Below, in pieces: positions 31,889 to 41,542 of a stretch of 64,000 nt of DNA. A model generated the notes under the pieces. That model ran no database searches. It was given only the letters and a program-made list of their open reading frames with translations, and was not told the DNA's origin. The DNA comes from an uncultured Polaribacter sp. Its GTDB lineage: Bacteria > Bacteroidota > Bacteroidia > Flavobacteriales > Flavobacteriaceae. The stretch is taken from contig NZ_CANMUE010000001.1 in assembly GCF_947500975.1 (NCBI RefSeq), positions 186,001 through 250,000 on the forward strand. The letters are read 5' to 3'. A program made the position numbers and the translations under genes. Positions within the stretch are counted from its first letter, which is position 1; every line of letters starts with the position of its first letter.

Positions 31889-34600
31889 CTAAAACAACTT
31901 CTGCTGAGTATCATCATCAGTTTTATCCTTCTTTTTCTGAATTGCTCTCTTTAAAAGTGCTTGTTTTTTATCTTCTTTTTCAGTAGTATCTAATACAACT
32001 GGTTTTTCTACTGCCGGAACCTCTAAAGGCAATTTCTCTTCAACAACCTCTTTTTCATTAATTTGCACTTCATCTACCATTACATCTTCTGGTTCCTCAA
32101 AAGGCAAAGATTCTAATAAGTTAACTTGTTTAATTTTTTCTGTAGTTAACTGATTACCTAAAGCTTTTATTCCTTTTACGGCAATAAACTCTTCTAAATT
32201 TACTTCTTCGTTTTCTAAACTTCGTTTAGAATAAACAACCTCTACAATTGGTCTATAATCTGTAGCAACAATTTCTAATTGAGATTTTGGATGTTCTGTT
32301 ATAAAAATTTCTTCTTTATCTGTGTTTTCAATTAAAAAACGTTTAATGTAATAACGCTCTTTTTCACCATCAAAATAAATAGCAGAAATTGGTTTTTCTG
32401 AAACCCATTTTTCTAGTACAATCATATCATCTTCAAAATGCATTGCCAAATTAGGTTTTACTGCTTTTACCTTACCACTTTGGTTTATAATTAATAATTT
32501 GTCTTCTGCTTTAAACTCACCTAACAACTCACCTCTTTCATCAACATTTAAACGTTGTACCGCATCATCAAACCAAATTCTACGAGGCTTTAAAGTAGAA
32601 ACACCCTCAGATTTAAAATCGACACTTTTTACAGAATATTTTGTAATTGTATTACCACGAACAGCTCTACCTTTAATGGCTAAATCTGCAAAATCTATAT
32701 CCCATTTTAATTTTTTTACACTACCAACGGCTCTTAAATTAACAGTTACAACCTCTGCTTCTCCATTTAAATTTGCAGAAAAATATAGCACTTTAGAACT
32801 TTTATTTCCATTTGCTAAATTGTACTCTTTATCTCGTGTTACAGATGTTACATTAAAACGTTTCATATAACTTGCCCCTCTTGCGCCATCTCTGTACATA
32901 AAATTATACACCGTTCGTTTGTCTTTCTTTTTAAAAACTGCCACATGTATAATATCTTTCCCTACAAAAGTTTTAGTATCTACTTTTGTCACCATCATTC
33001 CACCATCTCTTCTAAAGACAATAATATCATCAATATCAGAACAATCTGTTACAAACTCATCTCTTTTTAAAGATGTACCAATAAAACCTTCTTCTCTATT
33101 TACATACAATTTTGCATTGTTCATAGCTACTTTTGAGGCAACAATATCATCAAAAATTCTAATTTCAGTTTTACGCTCTTTTCCTTTACCGTATTTGTCT
33201 TTTAAGTTTTTAAAATAGTCAATTGCAAAATCAATCAAATTATCTAAATGATGTTTTACACCTGCAATTTTATCTTCTAAACTTTCTATAAATTGTTTAG
33301 CTTTATCAATATCGAATTTTGATATTTTTTTAATTCTAATTTCTGTTAAACGAACAATATCTTCTTCAGTTACGGCACGTTTTAAATGTTTAATATGTGG
33401 TTTTAAACCTAAATCAATTGCTTTTATAACACCATCCCAAGTTTCTTCTTCCTCAATATCTCTATAAATTCTATTTTCTATAAAAATTCTTTCTAAAGAT
33501 GAAAAATGCCATTGTTCTTCTAACTCGTTTAACTGAATTTCTAATTCTTTTTTTAACAACTCTACAGTTAAATCTGTTGAGTGTTTTAGCATTTGTGAAA
33601 CACCAACAAAAACAGGTTTATTTTCTTCAATTGTACACGCTAAAGGTGAAATTGATGTTTCACAATTGGTAAATGCATACAAAGCATCTATACTTTTATC
33701 TGGTGATACATTTGGCGGTAAATGCACTAAAATTTCTACTTCCGCAGCTGTATTATCTTCAATTTTTTTAATCTTGATTTTTCCCTTTTCATTGGCTTTT
33801 AAAATACTATCAATTAATGAAGATGTGGTTGTAGAAAACGGAATTTCAGTAATAACCAACGTTTTTTTATCTAATTGAGAAATTTTTGCTCTTACACGAA
33901 CTTTACCTCCACGTTTTCCATCATTATAGTGGGTAAAATCTGCAATTCCGCCTGTTAAAAAATCTGGAACAATTTTAAAACTTCTCCCTTTTAAATATTT
34001 AATGGATGCATCAATAAGTTCAATAAAATTATGTGGTAATATTTTTGTTGATAAACCAACTGCAATTCCTTCTGCTCCTTGTGCTAATAAAAGCGGAAAT
34101 TTTACAGGTAAATCAATAGGTTCTTTTCTACGTCCATCATAAGACATTTTCCAATCCGTAGTTTTAGGATTAAAAACAACTTCTAAGGCAAATTTAGACA
34201 AACGTGCTTCAATATATCTTGATGCTGCAGCTCTATCTCCTGTTAAGATATTACCCCAGTTTCCTTGCATATCAATTAACAATTCCTTTTGACCAATTTG
34301 CACCATTGCATCAGCAATAGAAGCATCTCCATGTGGGTGATATTGCATGGTATGCCCCACAATATTGGCTACTTTATTGTAACGGCCATCGTCTAAATCT
34401 TTCATAGAATGCATAATTCTACGCTGTACAGGTTTTAAACCATCTTCTAAAGACGGAACTGCTCTTTCTAAAATTACATACGAAGCGTAATCTAGAAACC
34501 ACTCTTTGTACATTCCTGTAACTTTAGTAATGGTTTCTTCTTGAGGAGTTTCTCCCTCAATATTTAATTCTTCTTCGTGATCGTTTATTTCTTCACTCAT
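31889..34600 (-). CDS. parC: DNA topoisomerase IV subunit A
   Basis: A 903-residue type-IIA topoisomerase breakage-reunion subunit that unlinks daughter chromosomes. The winged-helix and tower region covers about 25-500, with the catalytic Tyr in 'AASRYIEARLS' (about residue 128). The quinolone-contact region reads 'HPHGDASIADAM', so the places of E. coli Ser80 and Glu84 are Ala and Asp. The C-terminal beta-pinwheel (about 510-800) is followed by an acidic tail of about 90 residues ending in a Lys-rich segment. It starts 3 bases after parE stops; the pair is one operon. Confidence 0.93.
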   Translation of the reverse strand: MSEEINDHEEELNIEGETPQEETITKVTGMYKEWFLDYASYVILERAVPSLEDGLKPVQRRIMHSMKDLDDGRYNKVANIVGHTMQYHPHGDASIADAMVQIGQKELLIDMQGNWGNILTGDRAAASRYIEARLSKFALEVVFNPKTTDWKMSYDGRRKEPIDLPVKFPLLLAQGAEGIAVGLSTKILPHNFIELIDASIKYLKGRSFKIVPDFLTGGIADFTHYNDGKRGGKVRVRAKISQLDKKTLVITEIPFSTTTSSLIDSILKANEKGKIKIKKIEDNTAAEVEILVHLPPNVSPDKSIDALYAFTNCETSISPLACTIEENKPVFVGVSQMLKHSTDLTVELLKKELEIQLNELEEQWHFSSLERIFIENRIYRDIEEEETWDGVIKAIDLGLKPHIKHLKRAVTEEDIVRLTEIRIKKISKFDIDKAKQFIESLEDKIAGVKHHLDNLIDFAIDYFKNLKDKYGKGKERKTEIRIFDDIVASKVAMNNAKLYVNREEGFIGTSLKRDEFVTDCSDIDDIIVFRRDGGMMVTKVDTKTFVGKDIIHVAVFKKKDKRTVYNFMYRDGARGASYMKRFNVTSVTRDKEYNLANGNKSSKVLYFSANLNGEAEVVTVNLRAVGSVKKLKWDIDFADLAIKGRAVRGNTITKYSVKSVDFKSEGVSTLKPRRIWFDDAVQRLNVDERGELLGEFKAEDKLLIINQSGKVKAVKPNLAMHFEDDMIVLEKWVSEKPISAIYFDGEKERYYIKRFLIENTDKEEIFITEHPKSQLEIVATDYRPIVEVVYSKRSLENEEVNLEEFIAVKGIKALGNQLTTEKIKQVNLLESLPFEEPEDVMVDEVQINEKEVVEEKLPLEVPAVEKPVVLDTTEKEDKKQALLKRAIQKKKDKTDDDTQQKLF

Positions 34601-34603
34601 ATT

Positions 34604-36463
34604 CTACACTTCCTCTTCTATAGTATCCAACTCAACTTTTAAATTCTCAATGATAAACTTCTGTCTATCTGGTGTGTTTTTACCCATATAAAATTGTAAC
34701 ATTTGCTCTATAGACATTTCTTTATCTAACATTACAGGATCCAATCTAATGTCATCACCAATAAAATGAACAAACTCATTTGGCGAAATTTCACCTAAAC
34801 CTTTAAATCGAGTAATTTCTGGCTTGCCTCTTAAATTTTTAATAGCATCTCTTTTTTCTTCTTCAGAATAACAATAAAAAGTTTGCTTTTTATCGCGCAC
34901 TCTAAATAAAGGAGTTTCTAAAATGTATAGATGTCCTTCTTTTATTAATTCTGGAAAAAACTGTAAGAAAAAAGTAATTAATAACAATCTGATGTGCATT
35001 CCATCTACATCGGCATCTGTTGCAATTACAATATTATTGTAACGCAAATCTTCTAAACCATCTTCTATATTTAAGGCAGCTTGTAATAAATTGAATTCTT
35101 CATTTTCGTACACAATTTTTTTACTTAAACCGAAAGAGTTTAAGGGCTTTCCTTTCAAACTAAAAACCGCTTGTGTATTTACATTTCTAGATTTTGTAAT
35201 AGACCCAGAAGCTGAATCTCCCTCAGTAATAAACAAAGTGGTTTCTAAATAATTTTGCTTTTTAATGTCTCCTAAATGAATTCTACAATCACGTAATTTT
35301 TTATTGTGTAAGCTCGATTTTTTTGCTCTATCTCTTGCTAATTTTCTAATACCAGAAAGTTCTTTACGCTCCTTTTCTGCTTGCATAATTTTCTTCTGTA
35401 ACTTTTCGGCTACTTCTGTATTTCTATGCAAAAAATTATCCAACTTTGTTTTTACAAAATCGTTTATGTAAGTTCTAACTGTAGGTAAATCTCCTCCCAT
35501 TTCTGTAGAACCTAATTTTGTTTTTGTTTGGCTTTCAAAAACAGGTTCCATTACTTTTATTGCAATTGCAGAAATAATAGATTTACGTACATCTGAAGCT
35601 TCAAAGCTTTTACTGTAAAATTCACGAATGGTTTTTACAATCGCTTCTCTAAATGCGGATTGATGTGTACCTCCTTGCGTGGTATGTTGTCCGTTTACAA
35701 AAGAATGATATTCTTCTGAATATTGGGTTTTGCTATGTGTTATTGCAACTTCTATATCATCTCCTTTTAAATGAATTATTGGATACAACATATCTTCTTT
35801 ATTATTGTTGTCTTCCAATAAATCTTTTAATCCATTTTCAGAAAAATATTTTTCACCATTAAAAATGATAGTTAAACCCGGATTTAAATACACATAGTTT
35901 TTGAGCATTTTTGCTACATACTCATTTCTAAACTTGTATTTTTTAAAAATAGTTTCATCTGGAATAAAAGAAACTTTTGTTCCCTTTCTTCTAGAAGTTT
36001 CCTCTAAAAACTCTTGATTTTCTAAATTTCCTTGGCTAAATTCTGCAGATGCAGATTTTCCTTCTCGGGTAGATTCAACTCTAAAAAACGACGAAAGTGC
36101 ATTTACTGCTTTTGTACCAACACCATTTAATCCTACAGATTTTTTAAACGCTTTAGAGTCATATTTACCACCAGTATTCATTTTAGAAACTACGTCTACG
36201 ACTTTACCTAAAGGAATTCCACGACCATAATCTCTTACGGTAACCTTACTACCATGAATAGAAATTTCAATGGTTTTACCTGCTCCCATCACATATTCAT
36301 CAATAGAATTGTCCAATACTTCTTTAACCAAAATGTAAATTCCATCATCAGCAGAAGAACCATCACCTAACTTTCCAATATACATTCCTGGGCGCATTCT
36401 AATGTGTTCTTTCCAATCTAAAGATCTAATATTATCTTCTGTATATTTTGTTTCTTTACTCAT
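34604..36463 (-). CDS. parE: DNA topoisomerase IV subunit B
   Basis: A 619-residue ATPase subunit partner of ParC. It has the GHKL ATP site ('[15 protein letters not shown]', '[10 protein letters not shown]', '[14 protein letters not shown]'), the transducer domain, and the TOPRIM metal site ('TEGDSASGS' and 'DADVDGMHI'). A C-terminal '[13 protein letters not shown]' matches the family end. I start at 36463 ('[12 protein letters not shown]') because the longer version from 36517 adds 18 residues not seen in the family. It is transcribed divergently from lysA. Confidence 0.93.
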   Translation of the reverse strand: MSKETKYTEDNIRSLDWKEHIRMRPGMYIGKLGDGSSADDGIYILVKEVLDNSIDEYVMGAGKTIEISIHGSKVTVRDYGRGIPLGKVVDVVSKMNTGGKYDSKAFKKSVGLNGVGTKAVNALSSFFRVESTREGKSASAEFSQGNLENQEFLEETSRRKGTKVSFIPDETIFKKYKFRNEYVAKMLKNYVYLNPGLTIIFNGEKYFSENGLKDLLEDNNNKEDMLYPIIHLKGDDIEVAITHSKTQYSEEYHSFVNGQHTTQGGTHQSAFREAIVKTIREFYSKSFEASDVRKSIISAIAIKVMEPVFESQTKTKLGSTEMGGDLPTVRTYINDFVKTKLDNFLHRNTEVAEKLQKKIMQAEKERKELSGIRKLARDRAKKSSLHNKKLRDCRIHLGDIKKQNYLETTLFITEGDSASGSITKSRNVNTQAVFSLKGKPLNSFGLSKKIVYENEEFNLLQAALNIEDGLEDLRYNNIVIATDADVDGMHIRLLLITFFLQFFPELIKEGHLYILETPLFRVRDKKQTFYCYSEEEKRDAIKNLRGKPEITRFKGLGEISPNEFVHFIGDDIRLDPVMLDKEMSIEQMLQFYMGKNTPDRQKFIIENLKVELDTIEEEV

Positions 36464-36687
36464 GTAATCACTTATGGTTATTAAGTTTGCAGTACTTGCT
36501 AAATTAACCTTTAACAAGATGAAATAAAATGGCTTTGCTAATAAGTTATCAACAGGATTTCAACTAAAATTTAAAGTCGAAATCAATTAGAAAATCACAA
36601 AAAAAAACATTTTGTTGTATTTTTAAACAAATGATTTTTCAATACTGAATTTAACTACTTTTACAGTCTAAATAAATATTAAATATT

Positions 36688-37929
36688 GTGGATAGATTAC
36701 AACTTTTAGAATTATCAAAAAAATATGGAAGCCCTTTGTATGTATATGATACAGAAAAAATAGCTTCTCAATATAATAGATTAACAAATGCTTTTAGTGC
36801 TGTTAAAAATTTAAAGTTGAATTATGCTGTAAAAGCACTTTCTAACATTAATATTCTTCAGTTTTTCGAAAACTTAGGTGCTGGTTTAGATACAGTTTCT
36901 ATACAAGAAGTGCAGTTAAGTTTGTCTACTGGAATTGATCCTAAAAAAATAATTTACACACCAAATGGCGTTTCTTTACAAGAGATAGAAGAAGTTGCAA
37001 AATTAGGTGTTCAAATAAATATTGATAACCTTTCTATTTTAGAATTATTTGGTCAAAAACATCCAGAAATCCCTGTTTGTGTTCGTATCAACCCGCATAT
37101 TATGGCTGGTGGAAATTCTAAAATTTCTGTAGGTCATATCGATTCTAAATTTGGTATTTCTATTCATCAAGTTCCACACATAAAACGTGTTGTAGAAAAT
37201 ACGGGTATGAATATTAACGGAATTCACATGCATACAGGGTCTGATATTTTAGATATTGACACTTTTTTACGTGCTTCAGAAATTTTATTTGATGTAGCAA
37301 AACAATTTAAGAATATTGATTTTATCGACTTTGGAAGTGGCTTTAAAGTACCTTATAAAGAAGGAGATATATCTACAGATATTGAACAATTAGGATTACA
37401 ATTATCAGAAAGATTTAATAATTTTTGTACTGAATATGGTAAAGATATTACTTTAATGTTTGAACCTGGTAAATTTTTAGTTTCAGAAGCTGGTGTTTTT
37501 CTTGCAAAAGTAAATGTAGTAAAACAAACTACATCAACTGTTTTTGCGCATGTAGATTCTGGTTTTAACCATTTAGTTAGACCAATGATGTACGATTCTT
37601 ATCATCATATTACAAATATTTCAAATCCTGAAGGAAGAGATCGTTATTACTCTGTTGTTGGGTATATTTGTGAAACTGATACTTTTGGGTCTAACAGAAG
37701 AATTGCAGAAATTTCTGAAGAGGATGTATTGTGTTTTCATAACGCAGGTGCTTATTGTTTTTCTATGGCATCTAACTATAACTCTAGATATTTACCTGCA
37801 GAAGTTATGTTGGTAGACGGTAAGGATTATTTAATTAGAAAAAGACAAACTTTACAAGATATTTTACAAAATCAAGAAATTGTAAATATCAAAAAAAAGA
37901 CAAAAACTAAAGAAGTAGTTACTGCTTAG
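36688..37929 (+). CDS. lysA: Diaminopimelate decarboxylase
   Basis: A 413-residue PLP enzyme of alanine-racemase fold that makes L-lysine from meso-diaminopimelate. The PLP Lys49 lies in 'NYAVKALSN', the glycine loop in 'FIDFGSGFKVPY', the phosphate-binding region in 'FEPGKFLVSEAG', and the substrate-binding Cys in 'GYICETDTFG'. The start is GTG at 36688, which gives the usual short N-terminus before 'YGSPLYVYD'. A clear terminator follows. It is single-gene and divergent from parE. Confidence 0.94.
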   Translation: MDRLQLLELSKKYGSPLYVYDTEKIASQYNRLTNAFSAVKNLKLNYAVKALSNINILQFFENLGAGLDTVSIQEVQLSLSTGIDPKKIIYTPNGVSLQEIEEVAKLGVQINIDNLSILELFGQKHPEIPVCVRINPHIMAGGNSKISVGHIDSKFGISIHQVPHIKRVVENTGMNINGIHMHTGSDILDIDTFLRASEILFDVAKQFKNIDFIDFGSGFKVPYKEGDISTDIEQLGLQLSERFNNFCTEYGKDITLMFEPGKFLVSEAGVFLAKVNVVKQTTSTVFAHVDSGFNHLVRPMMYDSYHHITNISNPEGRDRYYSVVGYICETDTFGSNRRIAEISEEDVLCFHNAGAYCFSMASNYNSRYLPAEVMLVDGKDYLIRKRQTLQDILQNQEIVNIKKKTKTKEVVTA

Positions 37930-37953
37930 ATTTGTAATATAAATAAAATTATT

Positions 37954-37991
37954 ATCCACTAAAACTATTATTTTTTAGTGGATATTTTTTT
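37954..37991 (+). terminator. Terminator of lysA
   Basis: ATCCACTAAAA (37954-37964) pairs with TTTTAGTGGAT (37973-37983), followed by a T-run. Confidence 0.9.
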
Positions 37992-38024
37992 ACATTTACT
38001 TTTAAAATAAAAACAAATTTAAAA

Positions 38025-38639
38025 ATGAAAATTTTAGGAATAGGTAGCAATTACGTTACCGATTTAAAAGATATTGAAGAAAAAAAGAAAGGTAAAAAAT
38101 TCATCTTTTCTAAACCAGAATCTAGCTTAGCAGTAAACTGTAATGTTGAATACCCAAGCAATATTACAAACGAATTAATTTACGAAGTTGAATTAGTTGT
38201 TAAAATAGGAAAAGAAGGTAAAAACATTAAAAAGGAAGATGCAAATTCTTACATTTCAGAAATTGCAATTGGTATAGATTATACTGCAAAAGATATTTTA
38301 ACTAATGCTAGAGAAACAAAACATCCTTGGGAATTTGCTAAAGGATTTGATGGTGCTGCACCAATTTCTAGTTTTAAATCTATTGATAATTACCCTAATT
38401 TAGCTGATATTAATTTCGATTTAAAAATTAATGGAGTTGAAAAACAAAAAAGTAATACAGCATTTATGGTTAACGATTTTGCTGATATTATTGTTTTTAT
38501 TTCTGAATATATGACCTTACAACCTGGCGACTTAATTTTTACAGGAACACCAGCTTTAGGTAAAGGTGAAATTTTTAAAGGAGATCATTTACAATGTTCA
38601 ATTAATGATGAATTGCTATTAGATTTTAAAATGATTTAA
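38025..38639 (+). CDS. Fumarylacetoacetate hydrolase-family protein
   Basis: A 204-residue protein of the FAH superfamily (C-C hydrolases, hydratases and decarboxylases acting on acyl-pyruvates). Metal ligands are visible as Glu in 'IYEVELVVKIG' and Asp in 'IAIGIDYTAKDI', and the family end 'QPGDLIFTGTPALGKGEIFKGD' is split by the usual glycines. The short single-domain length is like acylpyruvase/oxaloacetate decarboxylase types. The substrate is not decided by sequence. A GNAT gene follows 12 bases later. Confidence 0.87.
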   Translation: MKILGIGSNYVTDLKDIEEKKKGKKFIFSKPESSLAVNCNVEYPSNITNELIYEVELVVKIGKEGKNIKKEDANSYISEIAIGIDYTAKDILTNARETKHPWEFAKGFDGAAPISSFKSIDNYPNLADINFDLKINGVEKQKSNTAFMVNDFADIIVFISEYMTLQPGDLIFTGTPALGKGEIFKGDHLQCSINDELLLDFKMI

Positions 38640-38651
38640 TTTTTCTTGTTG

Positions 38652-39167
38652 ATGAAAATTAGACATTCACTTATTAAAGATATTCCAAGAATTGTAGAAA
38701 TAATTGAGGATGCAAAAGAACTTTTAGCTTCTTTAAAAATTGATCAATGGCAAAATGGATATCCTAATGCAGAACAAGTTGAACAAGATATTTTAAATGG
38801 TGAAAGTTATGTTGTTATCAATAATAAAAACCAAATTACGGCAACATCTATGTTTACTATAAATTCTGAACCCACATACAAAGTTATCGATGGTTCTTGG
38901 ATTATTGATGAATCTAAAGTGTATGGTGTAATTCACAGATTGGCAATTGCTAAAGAATACAGAAAACAAGGTATTGCGCAATTTATTTTCACACAATTTC
39001 ATCAGCAATTAAAAAGCAAAAATATACAAAGTTTAAAGATTGACACTCATCAAGACAATCTTGGTATGCAATCTTTCATTAAAAAATTGGGTTATAAATA
39101 TTGTGGAATCATTTACACAAGTTATAATGCTAAAAGATTGGCTTTCGAAAAAGTAATTTCTGAATAA
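38652..39167 (+). CDS. GNAT-family N-acetyltransferase
   Basis: A 171-residue acetyltransferase. The acetyl-CoA loop is 'LAIAKEYRKQGIAQFIF' (motif A, R/Q-x-x-G-x-A), preceded by the conserved strand 'GVIHR' and followed by 'LKIDTHQDNLGMQSFIKKLG', the usual motif B with its Asn and the FIKKLGY block. The ATG at 38652 is preferred over two TTG codons just upstream. The substrate (protein, amine or antibiotic) cannot be told. Confidence 0.88.
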   Translation: MKIRHSLIKDIPRIVEIIEDAKELLASLKIDQWQNGYPNAEQVEQDILNGESYVVINNKNQITATSMFTINSEPTYKVIDGSWIIDESKVYGVIHRLAIAKEYRKQGIAQFIFTQFHQQLKSKNIQSLKIDTHQDNLGMQSFIKKLGYKYCGIIYTSYNAKRLAFEKVISE

Positions 39168-39247
39168 ATCAATATTACAAGTATATTTACAACCTCATAA
39201 ATTCTATTTTATGAGGTTTATTTTTTCTGATAAAATTCAAATAAAAA

Positions 39248-41371
39248 ATGCAGTTACTTCAATATATAATTCAACAAACACAACTTTCTACAAAATCTAT
39301 AGAGAATACCATTTTATTATTAAATGAAGATGCTACAATTCCTTTTATAAGTAGATATAGAAAGGAAATTACAGGTAATTTAGATGAAGTTCAAATTGGA
39401 GAAATTGTAAAATTTAAAGAACTTTTTAAAGCTTTAGAAAAACGCAAAAAAGCAATTTTAAAAGCTCTTGAAGAACAAAATGTTTTAACTGATGAATTAA
39501 CTCAAAAAGTAACCAATTCTAGAGATTTAACCTCTTTAGAAGACTTGTATTTGCCTTTTAAGAAAAAGCGAAAAACCAAAGCAGAAACAGCACGTTTACA
39601 AGGTTTAGAACCCTTGGCAAAAATGATTATGAGCCAGCGTGTAAATGATTTAGAATACACCGCATCAAAATATACATCCAACAAAGTTGAAACTGTTGAT
39701 GATGCTTTAGAAGGTGCTCGTTTTATCATTGCTGAATGGATAAATGAACGTACAGATATTAGGAATAATATTAGACGAGAACTGGAGCGCTATTCAACTA
39801 TTTCATCAAAAGTTATTAAAACCAAAATTGATGATGAAAAAGCACAAAAATTTAAAGATTATTTTGATTGGAATGAATCTTTAAGTAGAATTCCTTCACA
39901 CAGATTATTAGCCATTTTAAGAGCAGAAAATGAAGGCTTTATCTGTGTTAAAATTGAAATTGACAAAGAAAGAGCACTTCAAAAAATGGAAGATAGAATT
40001 ATCCGTTCTCAAAACGAATGTGCAACACAAATTCAGTTAGCAATCAAAGACGCATATAAACGTTTGTTATTTCCATCCCTATCAAATGAAGCGCTATCAA
40101 TTGCAAAACAAAAAGCAGATGAAAATGCAATTTTAGTTTTTGCCAAAAACCTGAAACAATTATTATTAGGTGCTCCTTTGGGTGAAAAAAGAGTGTTAGC
40201 AATAGATCCTGGTTTTAGGTCTGGTTGTAAAGTGGTTTGTTTAAATGAACAAGGAGATTTGCTACATAATGAGAATATTTATCCTCATGAACCTCAAAAA
40301 CAAACCATTGAAGCAATTAAAAAAATTAGCTCTTTAGCTGATGCTTATAAAATTGAAGCCATTGCAATTGGAAACGGAACAGCATCTAGAGAAACAGAGC
40401 AACTAGTTAAAAAAAATCAGTTTAAAAATAAAATTGAAGTTTTTGTTGTGAGTGAAGCTGGCGCTTCTATATATTCTGCTTCTAAAATTGCTAGAGATGA
40501 GTTCCCTAATTATGATGTTACGGTTCGTGGTTCTGTTTCAATTGGTAGACGTTTACAAGATCCTTTGGCAGAATTAGTTAAAATTGATGCAAAATCAATT
40601 GGCGTTGGGCAATATCAACACGATGTAGATCAAACAAGTCTAAAAAAATCTTTAGAAACAACTGTAGAAAGTTGTGTAAATACTGTGGGGGTAAATATTA
40701 ATACTGCAAGTGAGTCTTTATTAAGTTATGTGTCCGGAATTGGACCAAAAATTGCAGAAAACATTGTAAATCATAGAAACGAAAATGGTTCGTTTTCGTC
40801 AAGAACTGCTATAAAAAAAGTACCAAGATTAGGCGGAAAAGCTTTTGAACAAGCTGCAGGTTTTTTAAGAATTAAAAATGCTAAAAACCCATTAGATGAT
40901 TCTGGTGTGCATCCAGAAAGCTATGCTTTGGTTGATAAAATAGCTAAAGACTATAACATAAAAGTTGTTGATTTAATTGGAAATAAAGAAATACTTAAAA
41001 AGATAAACTTAAAAAATTATATTTCTGAAACTATTGGGTTGCCAACTTTAGAAGATATTATAAAAGAGTTAGAAAAACCAGGAGTTGACCCAAGAGAAAA
41101 AGCAAAAGCATTTTCTTTTGATCAAAAAATAAAGTCAATAAACGATTTAAGAACTGGGCAATTATTACCCGGAATTGTAAATAACATTACAAATTTTGGA
41201 TGCTTTGTAGATGTTGGCATTAAAGAAAGTGGCTTAATTCACGTTTCTAATTTATCAGATATTTTTGTAAAAGATGTAAACGCAATTGTTGCATTAAATC
41301 AGCAAATAATTGCAAAAGTTTTAGAGGTTGATGTAGTTAGAAAACGAATTCAATTGGCTTTGGTGAAGTAA
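39248..41371 (+). CDS. tex: Tex-family transcription accessory / RNA-binding protein
   Basis: A 707-residue Tex protein: N-terminal helical region, YqgF/RNase H-like domain beginning 'VLAIDPGFRSGCKV' (about 316), helix-hairpin-helix pair ('YVSGIGPKIAENIVNHRNEN', about 495), and a C-terminal S1 domain ('LLPGIVNNITNFGCFVDVG', about 638-705). It binds nucleic acid and associates with transcription. Length is slightly short for the family (usually 720-780) with no missing domain. The small antitoxin-like ORF starts 18 bases after its stop. Confidence 0.95.
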   Translation: MQLLQYIIQQTQLSTKSIENTILLLNEDATIPFISRYRKEITGNLDEVQIGEIVKFKELFKALEKRKKAILKALEEQNVLTDELTQKVTNSRDLTSLEDLYLPFKKKRKTKAETARLQGLEPLAKMIMSQRVNDLEYTASKYTSNKVETVDDALEGARFIIAEWINERTDIRNNIRRELERYSTISSKVIKTKIDDEKAQKFKDYFDWNESLSRIPSHRLLAILRAENEGFICVKIEIDKERALQKMEDRIIRSQNECATQIQLAIKDAYKRLLFPSLSNEALSIAKQKADENAILVFAKNLKQLLLGAPLGEKRVLAIDPGFRSGCKVVCLNEQGDLLHNENIYPHEPQKQTIEAIKKISSLADAYKIEAIAIGNGTASRETEQLVKKNQFKNKIEVFVVSEAGASIYSASKIARDEFPNYDVTVRGSVSIGRRLQDPLAELVKIDAKSIGVGQYQHDVDQTSLKKSLETTVESCVNTVGVNINTASESLLSYVSGIGPKIAENIVNHRNENGSFSSRTAIKKVPRLGGKAFEQAAGFLRIKNAKNPLDDSGVHPESYALVDKIAKDYNIKVVDLIGNKEILKKINLKNYISETIGLPTLEDIIKELEKPGVDPREKAKAFSFDQKIKSINDLRTGQLLPGIVNNITNFGCFVDVGIKESGLIHVSNLSDIFVKDVNAIVALNQQIIAKVLEVDVVRKRIQLALVK

Positions 41372-41389
41372 ATTTCTTATCTTTATAGA

Positions 41390-41536
41390 ATGAAGAAGTA
41401 TAAAGAAAAAAAGGATTTTTGGGATGAATTAACTCAATATAAAAAAGAAGAAATTGAACAAGGGATTAGAGATGTTGAAGAAGGTAGAAGTATTTCTTGG
41501 GGTGATTTTAAGAAAAAGTTAGAAAATTATAAATAG
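41390..41536 (+). CDS. 48-residue antitoxin-like protein
   Basis: A short, highly charged frame (ATG 41390, TAG 41534-41536) whose product has the pattern 'EEIEQGIRDVEEGRSISWGD' followed by a Phe-Lys-Lys-Lys-Leu end. This helix-'GRSISW'-helix layout resembles the C-terminal parts of RelB/AddM-type antitoxins, which carry 'G..is.ee....l'. No RelE-like toxin is next to it; instead the Mrr-STAND gene starts 6 bases after its stop, so the two are probably co-translated. It may be a regulator or inhibitor of that protein (inference) or a leftover antitoxin. Confidence 0.5.
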   Translation: MKKYKEKKDFWDELTQYKKEEIEQGIRDVEEGRSISWGDFKKKLENYK

Positions 41537-41542
41537 ATAATT

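Noticed and set aside
36464..36517. Longer N-terminus of ParE
   Set aside because: The 18 extra residues are not family-like; the ATG at 36463 gives the normal start.
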